Program-made: the position numbers and the translations under genes
Part shown: positions 44,742 to 51,614 of the stretch, in pieces
Layout of the letters: each line of letters starts with the position of its first letter
Numbering within the stretch: position 1 is the stretch's first letter
Assembly: GCA_012026835.1 (NCBI GenBank)
Contig: VEPN01000002.1
Coordinates: 1-64,000 of the forward strand
Source: Candidatus Methanoperedens sp.
GTDB lineage: Archaea > Halobacteriota > Methanosarcinia > Methanosarcinales > Methanoperedenaceae
Reading direction: 5' to 3'
Length of the DNA: 64,000 nt
Notes under the pieces: generated by a model
Databases searched by the model: none
Seen by the model: the letters and a program-made list of their open reading frames with translations, nothing else
Told to the model about the DNA's origin: nothing

Positions 44742-46040
44742 TTACTCACCCCTTATCTCTTTAACGCGTTCAGTTAGTTTTTCAAGTATTTCAATATCAG
44801 TCGGATGTGTGGGTTCGATCATCTTCCTGTATCGCAAGGATACCCCGTCCATCCTGTATGCCGTTCCCTCGACCTCAACGCCGCAGATGGCCACAGGTAT
44901 CACCACATTTGCCACTTCTGTAGTGGGATTCCAGTAGGGGTCAACCTGTACCACAGGTATCCTGGCAAGGTGGCGCACCGAATCCGCCGGGAAATGCGCC
45001 CCTGCATCGCCTGCTATGATCATCGCTGCATCCGTTTCTTTCCTTGTCAGCACATCATTGGCTGCCGTCTCGCCCGGATTATAGTACGGGGCCCCGCGTG
45101 CGAGATCGACAGCAGTTGCAAATCCTGTCTCCCATGTGCAGACCTGCCCGAAACCTGTAACATTATAATGCCCGCGCATGGGGGTGATAACGTGTTTCCC
45201 GAATGAGTTCAATTCTGTTATCAGGGATACGGCATTATCGATATTCTTATACCTTGCCTGGCTCTGTGTAAGTCCCATACCAAAGAAAGTTGCGCCAAAT
45301 TTTGCGGCTTTTAAAGTATCGACAAGTTTTACAAGCTGTTCTTTTGTGACGCCGCCCACGGAATCAGGGACAACATCCGCATGTCCTGAAAGTATTGCCC
45401 GCAGGGCCGAGATGACAAGGTAATCGCTTCCCTGCTGCACCTGTACGAATTCATCGGCCACGTTAACAGTGTCCGTTCTGCGCACATCTACTACTATGAC
45501 CTTCCGTCCCCTCCTTCCTTTGTCCTGGAAAAATCCCTTTGCAAAAACAGAATAGCGTCCCATATGCCTGGGATGGGCATGGACCGGATTGCATCCCCAG
45601 AAAACAACCACATCGGCCCTGTTCTTTACTTGTCCTAGAGTGGCTGACGGCAGGCCTTTCTCGTGGACTGCAAGCGTTGAGGGGCCGTGGCAGACAGTAG
45701 CGGTATTATCGATTATCGCGCCGAGCTCTTCGGCAAGGAGAACGCCTTTCTTGTGGACTTCGCATAACGCAGAGGCCCAGCCGTACAACAGGGGCCTTTT
45801 TGATTCAGCAAGGATATGCGCCGCCGCATCTATGGCCTCGTCGTATGAGACCTCCTTAAAATCGCTTTTCTTATCTGTCCTCATCATGGGCGCTTTTATC
45901 CTGTGGTGCCCCATTATCTTGGCCGCGCCTATCTTGCAGGCATGTTTTGCCTCGATTATCTTATTATTCTCTGTCACGACCGTGATATCGTCGCACATGC
46001 AGCCGCAGAAAGGGCAGAGAGCATCGGTTATTACTGCCAT
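44742..46040 (-). CDS. fwdB: Formylmethanofuran dehydrogenase subunit B (catalytic)
   Basis: 432 residues, the molybdopterin/tungstopterin subunit. The N-terminal cluster motif CPFCGCMCDD with C35 binds a 4Fe-4S centre. The metal ligand is C117 in TATVCHGPS, encoded by TGC, so this is not a selenocysteine form. Other landmarks are FWGCNPVHAHPRH, GMGLTQSQARY and VIPVAICGVEVEGTAYRMDG, given here in part. It reduces CO2 to formate with electrons from ferredoxin-type partners; FwdE/F/G are not encoded here. Start overlaps the fwdD stop (TAATG). Confidence 0.95.
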   Translation of the reverse strand: MAVITDALCPFCGCMCDDITVVTENNKIIEAKHACKIGAAKIMGHHRIKAPMMRTDKKSDFKEVSYDEAIDAAAHILAESKRPLLYGWASALCEVHKKGVLLAEELGAIIDNTATVCHGPSTLAVHEKGLPSATLGQVKNRADVVVFWGCNPVHAHPRHMGRYSVFAKGFFQDKGRRGRKVIVVDVRRTDTVNVADEFVQVQQGSDYLVISALRAILSGHADVVPDSVGGVTKEQLVKLVDTLKAAKFGATFFGMGLTQSQARYKNIDNAVSLITELNSFGKHVITPMRGHYNVTGFGQVCTWETGFATAVDLARGAPYYNPGETAANDVLTRKETDAAMIIAGDAGAHFPADSVRHLARIPVVQVDPYWNPTTEVANVVIPVAICGVEVEGTAYRMDGVSLRYRKMIEPTHPTDIEILEKLTERVKEIRGE

Positions 46041-46414
46041 TACTTATACCTCGCAATCAATTCTTTCATTAATAATACTTTATCCTTCGTTATTTCAATC
46101 TCAGCCTGTACTCCTTTAAAACCAGGCATCCCGCATCCCTTCGTATCGGGGTCAACTACAGCGTTCGCCCACGGACCCATGGGGATGAACGCCATGCTAT
46201 CAGGATTGCCGTTGTTCTCTTTCAGTTTAACGACGACGTCCCCGTGTTTTGTTTTTACCCGCACGTTGCTCCCTGCTTTTCCTAAAAGCCCTATATCTTT
46301 CGAGTTCAATTCACAATATGCTGTTGCGTCCATATAATCAGAAGAAGTCTTATTTTCAATAGTTGCTCCCTGATTGATGGTTCTTCCTGTTATCAAAGTT
46401 ACTTTTAATGTCAT
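46040..46414 (-). CDS. fwdD: Formylmethanofuran dehydrogenase subunit D
   Basis: 124 residues: the molybdopterin-dinucleotide-binding domain that completes the FwdB active site. Starts MTLKVTLITGRTINQGATIE and contains GLLGKAGSNVRVKTKHGDVV and MAFIPMGPWANAV. First gene of the D-B-A-C operon, behind the ribosome site agaggc. About 110 bases upstream separate it from DUF356 on the same strand. Confidence 0.93.
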   Translation of the reverse strand: MTLKVTLITGRTINQGATIENKTSSDYMDATAYCELNSKDIGLLGKAGSNVRVKTKHGDVVVKLKENNGNPDSMAFIPMGPWANAVVDPDTKGCGMPGFKGVQAEIEITKDKVLLMKELIARYK

Positions 46415-46526
46415 CTGAGCCTCTTTTTTAACTATGGTTTCGTTAATTACTTCCTTACTTAAAAAGTATGTGATTTTGTTCGACCCAGATACTTACCAGA
46501 AAAATAGTCTAAAATCACAAAAAAAA

Positions 46527-46946
46527 TTATATTTCAACGTCTGCCGTCTGTTGAGTGGCGTATTCAGCCTTTGGCTCAAACGTCAGGTCCACTTCAGGCA
46601 AAATATCTACATAATTGACCAGTTCATGGAATATCTCATGCCTTGGACTTACGATTATTACGTGGGCCGGCGGATGGATCTTCCGGAGTCGCCCTATTGC
46701 TGCGCTTGGCTCATCTGCCAGGGGCACTATTGATGCGGCCTCGCAGCATGTCCTCAGCGGGCTTTTCATTACCTGGATCAGGATATTATCTGCAAAGCCC
46801 GGTTCCAGCCTCCTGGCTTTATCAGCAAAACTCAGATGACCATATCTTACCAGATCGCATAAAGCGGTCTTGACTTTTGACATATCATCTGCCCTGACCA
46901 CAGCCAAGGAATTGATTTTTTCACCCTGTTTTTGAAATACTTCCAT
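46527..46946 (-). CDS. DUF356 family protein
   Basis: 139 residues. Family start SLAVVRADDMSKVKTALCDL, then a central CCEAASIVPLADEPSAAIGR, PAHVIIVSPRHEIFHELV and an acidic tail. DUF356 is confined to methanogens and relatives; its function is unknown. The two Cys (CCEA) and nearby acidic residues are the only obvious binding candidates. Sits upstream of the fwd operon on the same strand and shares a control region with the divergent helicase gene. Confidence 0.85.
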   Translation of the reverse strand: MEVFQKQGEKINSLAVVRADDMSKVKTALCDLVRYGHLSFADKARRLEPGFADNILIQVMKSPLRTCCEAASIVPLADEPSAAIGRLRKIHPPAHVIIVSPRHEIFHELVNYVDILPEVDLTFEPKAEYATQQTADVEI

Positions 46947-46961
46947 TTTTTCACACTGTAC

Positions 46962-46998
46962 TATTTAGTAACACCAATATATACGCTGTTACTAAATA
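46962..46998. promoter_or_regulatory. 12-bp perfect inverted repeat in a divergent promoter
   Basis: tatttagtaaca and its exact reverse complement tgttactaaata flank a 13-base spacer that contains a TATA-like ccaatatata. The element lies between the DUF356 and helicase start codons. Placement over the promoter core suggests an operator for a dimeric regulator. A half-site, tgttactaaa, recurs at 49332-49341 upstream of the small gene at 49363. Confidence 0.75.
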
Positions 46999-47078
46999 AG
47001 TAGTACATATTTATTACCTTTATGTTTTAGTGGAGGTAAACGCACGGTTTATATCATGTCAGCTTATTATACCCCCTG

Positions 47079-49250
47079 ATGAACAGGGACTATACAGCCT
47101 ACTTCCCAAAAAAGTCATGCTATCCGAACCAGCTTGAAGCAATGGACGCCATACACCTGGCGCTGACCAAAAAGCAGATTGTTCTTTTCGAGGGGGCATG
47201 CGGCACAGGGAAAACCCTGAGCGCGCTTGCGCCTTCCCTTCATATCGCAAAACAGGAAAAGAAAACAGTGGTCATTGCCACCAATGTCCACCAGCAGATG
47301 GCGCAGTTCATAGAAGAGGCGCGGGAAATACAAAAAAAGAATAATATTAAGGTCGTCGTCCTGAAAGGCAAGATGCTGATGTGTCCCAGGCCGAACATGG
47401 ATTATGATACATGCAGCCTGCTGCGGGACAATACCTATAAACTGATCGAGCAGGAAAAAGACCATACGCAGCTTAAGAACGAAATAATGTCTGTCAGGGA
47501 CAAGCAAAAGAGGGTAAAAGATACAGGCCTTGTCGATCTACAGAGGGAATTGAGCCGGGAATCTGATAAATACGAGCGGCAACTCCATGACCTGAAAAAG
47601 AACTCATGTGATAAGCTTCTTGAGTTACTGAAAAAGGATAACGACGATTTCAGGAGCTGGCTCTTTTCTGGCGTCCGGACACCTGAAGAAGTTGCGGAGT
47701 GGGCTTTTTCAAATAATAGCTGCGGATATGAATTATTGAAACGCTGCATGAAAGAAGCCGACCTTTTGATATGCAATTACCACCATTTTCTCAATGAAGA
47801 TATCCGCACGAACGTGCTGGGATGGATGGATAAGAGTTTGAAAGATATTATGATCATTTTTGACGAGGCCCATAACATCGAATCAGCCGCACGTTCCCAT
47901 TCATCCATGACGCTTACCGAACTTACCATAAACCGGGCGCTTGATGAGGTCAAGGCGAACAAGGATACCCTGACTTCAGAAGATATTGAGACCTTCTTAC
48001 GCGTTCTTCTTGATACGATGAAATCCACTTATAATGCAAGGTTCAAGTTCGGTGAACGGGAAAGGGTGGGAAGCGAATGGTACGACCTGCGAATAGCAGA
48101 CCCGGATGAGCGCATCGATCTTTTCAGGGTCAAGCTTTTAAAAGAGATGGAAAAAGCTGGAATTAAGAAACCAGATGAAACTATAGAACACATCAGAAGT
48201 GTAGGATTAAAAATCGATGCCTTCTATGAGAAACAGTTTGCAGAAGGGAAAAGCCCTGTCAAGAAATTATGCAGCAGCCTGATAGCAGCCGAGTTTCTAT
48301 CAAACTACATGAAATATTCAAATGACAGGAACTATTACCCCATCCTGAGCGTCAGGCGACAGAATAATGAGATATACGGAAGACTTGAATTATTTACCTG
48401 CATACCGAAGAATGTAACTGCGCCTCTCTTTAGCCCTGTACATGCAGCCATACTCATGTCTGCCACGCTTGCCCCGTTTGAGACCATAAAGACCACACTT
48501 GGCATAACCAGGGAGACCTGCGAACTGTCTTTTGGCCTTTCGTTCCCGAAAGAAAAAAGGCTTACGATTGCAGCATCCATCCCTGCCCTATTTGCCAAGG
48601 ACAGGGACAATCCTGCAACAAAGGAATTACTTACAAAAGTACTGACTGAAATAATAGAGCAATCCGACGGCAATGTGCTCATTTTCTTTCCGAGTTTCAA
48701 CGAGGCAAGCCATTACAAGAACAGGCTCAAATGCGATGTTCCGGTTTTCCTGGACGAAGTGGGGGTTTCTGCCCAGTCCATCAGGGAAGAGTTCTTCAGC
48801 ATAGGCGAAGCTGGTAAAAAAGCCGTGCTTATATCCTACATGTGGGGAACGCTGACAGAGGGCGTGGATTATAAGGACGGGCGGGGCAGGACCGTGGTCA
48901 TCGTCGGTGTGGGTTATCCCGCCCTCTCTGACAGGACACGCGCCGTTGAATCCGCCTATGAGGCAGAGTTCGGGCACGGATGGGATTATGCAATCGAGAT
49001 CCCAACTATTCGAAAAGTAAGACAGGCCCTTGGCCGGGTTGTCCGTTCACCCGGGGACTACGGTGTCAGGGTGCTCCTTGACGGGCGATATACATCCTCA
49101 TCCGTTAAGCGCTGGGGAAAATACTCTGTATTCAAGATCTTCCCTGAGAATGAGCGCGCCGAGATCATCGATGTGGAACCAGGGAAGGTGAAGTATTCGC
49201 TTATGAACTTTTTTAACGATATAAAGAAACACAAGAATAATGTCTCATAG
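47079..49250 (+). CDS. Rad3/XPD-type ATP-dependent DNA helicase
   Basis: 723 residues. Walker A EGACGTGKT (about residue 40), DEAH box IIFDEAHNIES, then SATLAP and the C-terminal helicase motifs GVDYKDGRGRTVVIVG and RQALGRVVRSPGDYGVRVL. Cys residues in the region C112-C124 and at CGYELLKRCMKEADLLICNYHH (CMKEADLLIC) fit the 4Fe-4S cluster of XPD/DinG helicases. It unwinds DNA 5' to 3' and works in repair. The ATG at 47079 precedes the family start DYTAYFPKKSCYPNQ. Divergent from DUF356 with a shared promoter palindrome. Confidence 0.88.
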   Translation: MNRDYTAYFPKKSCYPNQLEAMDAIHLALTKKQIVLFEGACGTGKTLSALAPSLHIAKQEKKTVVIATNVHQQMAQFIEEAREIQKKNNIKVVVLKGKMLMCPRPNMDYDTCSLLRDNTYKLIEQEKDHTQLKNEIMSVRDKQKRVKDTGLVDLQRELSRESDKYERQLHDLKKNSCDKLLELLKKDNDDFRSWLFSGVRTPEEVAEWAFSNNSCGYELLKRCMKEADLLICNYHHFLNEDIRTNVLGWMDKSLKDIMIIFDEAHNIESAARSHSSMTLTELTINRALDEVKANKDTLTSEDIETFLRVLLDTMKSTYNARFKFGERERVGSEWYDLRIADPDERIDLFRVKLLKEMEKAGIKKPDETIEHIRSVGLKIDAFYEKQFAEGKSPVKKLCSSLIAAEFLSNYMKYSNDRNYYPILSVRRQNNEIYGRLELFTCIPKNVTAPLFSPVHAAILMSATLAPFETIKTTLGITRETCELSFGLSFPKEKRLTIAASIPALFAKDRDNPATKELLTKVLTEIIEQSDGNVLIFFPSFNEASHYKNRLKCDVPVFLDEVGVSAQSIREEFFSIGEAGKKAVLISYMWGTLTEGVDYKDGRGRTVVIVGVGYPALSDRTRAVESAYEAEFGHGWDYAIEIPTIRKVRQALGRVVRSPGDYGVRVLLDGRYTSSSVKRWGKYSVFKIFPENERAEIIDVEPGKVKYSLMNFFNDIKKHKNNVS

Positions 49251-49262
49251 TATGGTATGAAG

Positions 49263-49310
49263 CTATTCCTCCACCCTCGCCACGTTCATGTTCTTCGAAA
49301 GCTTCATCCC
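49263..49310 (-). pseudogene. Duplicated 3' end of a DUF89 gene (remnant)
   Basis: Read on the minus strand, this encodes MKLSKNMNVARVEE and a stop. The intact DUF89 gene 1.4 kb away ends MGLSKNMNVARVEG and a stop. The two DNA segments match over about 40 bases with five differences. No other part of the gene is found here. The remnant and the intact end bracket the toxin/antitoxin islet, suggesting that the islet entered at the 3' end of the DUF89 gene. Confidence 0.75.
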
Positions 49311-49362
49311 AAATTGCACTAAAGTTTTATATGTTACTAAACTCAATTATACTTGAATGTAA

Positions 49363-49578
49363 ATGGCTGAAGCAGAACTTATCAGAAGAATGGCGGATGA
49401 TATGGCAACTTTAAAAGAGCAAATGAGCCGATTAGAGATTGTCATTAATGAAATTGATCAAGACCTTCACAGGGAAGTAAATCCCCGATATCTGAAAAAA
49501 TTAGAAAAAATAAAAAAACAAAAAGGCATTAAATTCAAAAGTATTGAAGAATTTGATGAATATTTTTCAAAAATATAA
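49363..49578 (+). CDS. Small antitoxin-like protein
   Basis: 71 residues, highly charged and helical: EAELIRRMADDMATLKEQMS, then PRYLKKLEKIKK and FKSIEEFDEYF at the end. The long helix plus a C-terminal 'KxIKFKSIEE' tail is the usual form of archaeal RelB-like antitoxins. The RelE-like toxin expected right after it is 830 bases away, past an AT-rich gene. A TATA-like gttttatatg lies about 35 bases upstream beside a half-site of the nearby palindrome. Confidence 0.6.
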   Translation: MAEAELIRRMADDMATLKEQMSRLEIVINEIDQDLHREVNPRYLKKLEKIKKQKGIKFKSIEEFDEYFSKI

Positions 49579-49669
49579 CAGAAATCTATTTATAGAAGAG
49601 GTTAGTATAGGTATTAGTTAAGTATTAGTCAGGTAAATTTTATATACTGGACTGTACAATGTAACTAAT

Positions 49670-50425
49670 ATGTTTAAAGCAAAATCTAAAAGACATTTAT
49701 TTTCTTGGGATGAAATAAAAATAGATAATCCACGATTCTTGAAATTTCTACGAAACTTTGACATCAACGAAACCGCACTGAGTATTGAAAAAATCGATAA
49801 CGATAGAATTATAAATATATTCTCTGAAAATAAACACTTATTACTTAGCCTTGACAATGAAAGAACAAAAGCAATCCTTAAAATTGATGATTTTAGGGAA
49901 ATTGAATACGCTGCAAAGAAAGAGAACGGAAAGCTAAACATTTATCCCAAACCCAAGGTAAATGATTTAATAGATAGATGGATTCTCCCTGTGAATAAAT
50001 ATCATTTCAAAATCTGGGTCAATTCCACAAATGATGTTTATTATCACCCTTCAATAGGAATTGGACTGGGAACAATATCCAAACCTAACATATTTTCATA
50101 TGCAATGTTGAATGATATATCCGTACAACGGTTTGAAAATGCTTTAAAAGAATCCATTGATAATTATAAAAATATTAAAATAATAAACAATACAAAGGAT
50201 CGCAAAATTTTGTGGGAACGAAAGATAGAAGTTGATAAATTAAAAAAAATTAGTATTATATTATCTGTAGTACAAAATGAGGAAAAAAAATCAATAAATT
50301 TGATGTTAAACTCAAAGGCTTTTTTGTATACAGATTTATATCCCGAAGATATTGATTGGATATTAACAACTATATCAATAGCAAAGAATAATTTGGAGGA
50401 TATGCATAATCATGAAGCAAAATAA
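49670..50425 (+). CDS. Unknown AT-rich gene splitting a toxin/antitoxin pair
   Basis: 251 residues, Lys/Ile/Asn-rich. Residues about 9-93 are the recurring module seen twice in the injection-system proteins (HLFSWDEIKIDNPRFLKFL to ENGKLNIY). The rest contains WILPVNKYHFKIWVNST and a C-terminal mixed alpha/beta region, not recognised. It overlaps the RelE-like gene by 14 bases and has its own TATA-like box (ttttatatac, about 49636). It may be a third component of the toxin system, or a passenger gene. Confidence 0.6.
   Translation: MFKAKSKRHLFSWDEIKIDNPRFLKFLRNFDINETALSIEKIDNDRIINIFSENKHLLLSLDNERTKAILKIDDFREIEYAAKKENGKLNIYPKPKVNDLIDRWILPVNKYHFKIWVNSTNDVYYHPSIGIGLGTISKPNIFSYAMLNDISVQRFENALKESIDNYKNIKIINNTKDRKILWERKIEVDKLKKISIILSVVQNEEKKSINLMLNSKAFLYTDLYPEDIDWILTTISIAKNNLEDMHNHEAK
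49694..49948 (+). repeat. Recurring protein module, copy C (N-terminus of the splitting gene)
   Basis: Residues 9-93: starts HLFSWDEI, continues through LLLSLDNERTKAILKIDD, REIEYAAKKENGKLNIY. It follows the motif order of copies A and B, but here forms the beginning of a gene of its own. Of the three it has the cleanest boundaries. Confidence 0.72.
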
Positions 50426-50699
50426 ACCTCCATTAGAACCTTATTTTTTTGAAATAAAATCAGATCTTGAAAAAAAATTAATAAAATTGAAAAAAAGGGA
50501 TCCTTTGCTTTTTACACGAGTGAAAAAGAAAATTTCGGAGATTATAGTGAATCCCACACATTATAAGCCTTTGAAGCATGGTTTGAAAAGTATAAGGCGT
50601 GTACACTTAGACCCGTATGTCTTGACTTTTATCCTACACGAAGATGAACAACTCGTTGAATTTTTAGATTTTGATCACCACGATAAAATATATTTATAA
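50412..50699 (+). CDS. RelE/ParE-like toxin
   Basis: 95 residues. The middle and end match RelE-type toxins of archaea: LIKLKKRDPLLFTRVKKKIS, PTHYKPLKHGLKSIRRVHLD and a final strand LVEFLDFDHHDKIYL. This fold cuts mRNA on the ribosome (RelE) or poisons gyrase (ParE); the Arg/His near the C-terminus fit an RNase. Its start overlaps the AT-rich gene by 14 bases. The expected antitoxin is not adjacent. Confidence 0.75.
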   Translation: MKQNKPPLEPYFFEIKSDLEKKLIKLKKRDPLLFTRVKKKISEIIVNPTHYKPLKHGLKSIRRVHLDPYVLTFILHEDEQLVEFLDFDHHDKIYL

Positions 50700-50732
50700 A
50701 TCTTTGTTTAAAAAATTAAAATAACCTGTCTC

Positions 50733-51614
50733 TTACCCTTCCACCCTCGCCACATTCATATTCTTCGAAAGCCCCATCGCTTCCGCCACTGACTCGCATT
50801 TGGTTTTTAAAAGATACGCTATCGGCCTGAAACCGTACTCTGACATAGTCTCATAGTTAGCCATGCCCTTGCTGATAACAAGCGATGCGCTCTTCAATGC
50901 CTCAACAAGTTCGCCTGGCGCTTCCACAAGGCATACCCCGATTGCATTCGAGCCCGTTGTCAGTACCCTGTCCACCTTTTTATCAAGGCCGAGTTCGATA
51001 ACCTCTTTCATGGTAACATCATTGAGTATGGGCGCGCCTCTCACCACAAGGGTTATCCGCCCTCCCGTTTTTTTTATCTCCTCGAACAATAGGGTGTCAA
51101 ATATTATCTCACCGCAGTTATCCGCAAGATATACAACGTTCCCCAGCAATCCTTTCATCTTATCCGAATCGTCAATATCAAGGCCATGCTCGAATTGCTT
51201 CAATATCATTTCTTTTCCGATTTCTTTGTCTGCATCAAAGCCCAGCACCCCGAAATCAAACGAGTTTCCTGCGATCGATACAAGCACCGCGCGCCTGAAC
51301 GAGTCTTTCCCTGACACGAAATCCCTTGCAAAAGGCAGGAGCTTTTTCGCAGCTTCGTTGCTCTGCTGCTTTTTTACTCTATAGGGATCGATGTCTCCAA
51401 GTATCCTGTACGCTTCCCTGTGTATCTCTGTACTCAGGTGTGTTGCAGGCGCACCGTCAACAAGATACTTCCTGAGCACTTCTATTCCCGCAAGCACTGC
51501 CTTTTTTTGCAGGGCTATATCATTCGTTGAAAGCTCTGCCTCGAACTGTACTCTTGATAATAAGCACGGCGCGCATCTTGGATGGATTTTCACTTTTTTC
51601 TCCTTAAAATTCAA
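50733..51614 (-). CDS. DUF89 (ARMT1-like) metal-dependent phosphatase
   Basis: 293 residues. The N-terminus CAPCLLSRVQFEAELS is followed by a helical lobe. The active-site half shows YLADNCGEIIFDTLL with the metal-binding Asp and Asn, RGAPILNDVTMKEVIELG and VISKGMANYETMSEYG. In archaea DUF89 proteins are thought to remove phosphate from damaged sugar or cofactor metabolites. It overlaps the end of the DNA polymerase gene by 11 bases, so it is the second gene of that transcript. Its 3' end exists as a second, partial copy about 1.4 kb away. Confidence 0.85.
   Translation of the reverse strand: MNFKEKKVKIHPRCAPCLLSRVQFEAELSTNDIALQKKAVLAGIEVLRKYLVDGAPATHLSTEIHREAYRILGDIDPYRVKKQQSNEAAKKLLPFARDFVSGKDSFRRAVLVSIAGNSFDFGVLGFDADKEIGKEMILKQFEHGLDIDDSDKMKGLLGNVVYLADNCGEIIFDTLLFEEIKKTGGRITLVVRGAPILNDVTMKEVIELGLDKKVDRVLTTGSNAIGVCLVEAPGELVEALKSASLVISKGMANYETMSEYGFRPIAYLLKTKCESVAEAMGLSKNMNVARVEG

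Noticed and set aside
44742-46040. Selenocysteine at the metal-binding position of FwdB
   Set aside because: The codon in TATVCHGPS is TGC (Cys), not TGA.
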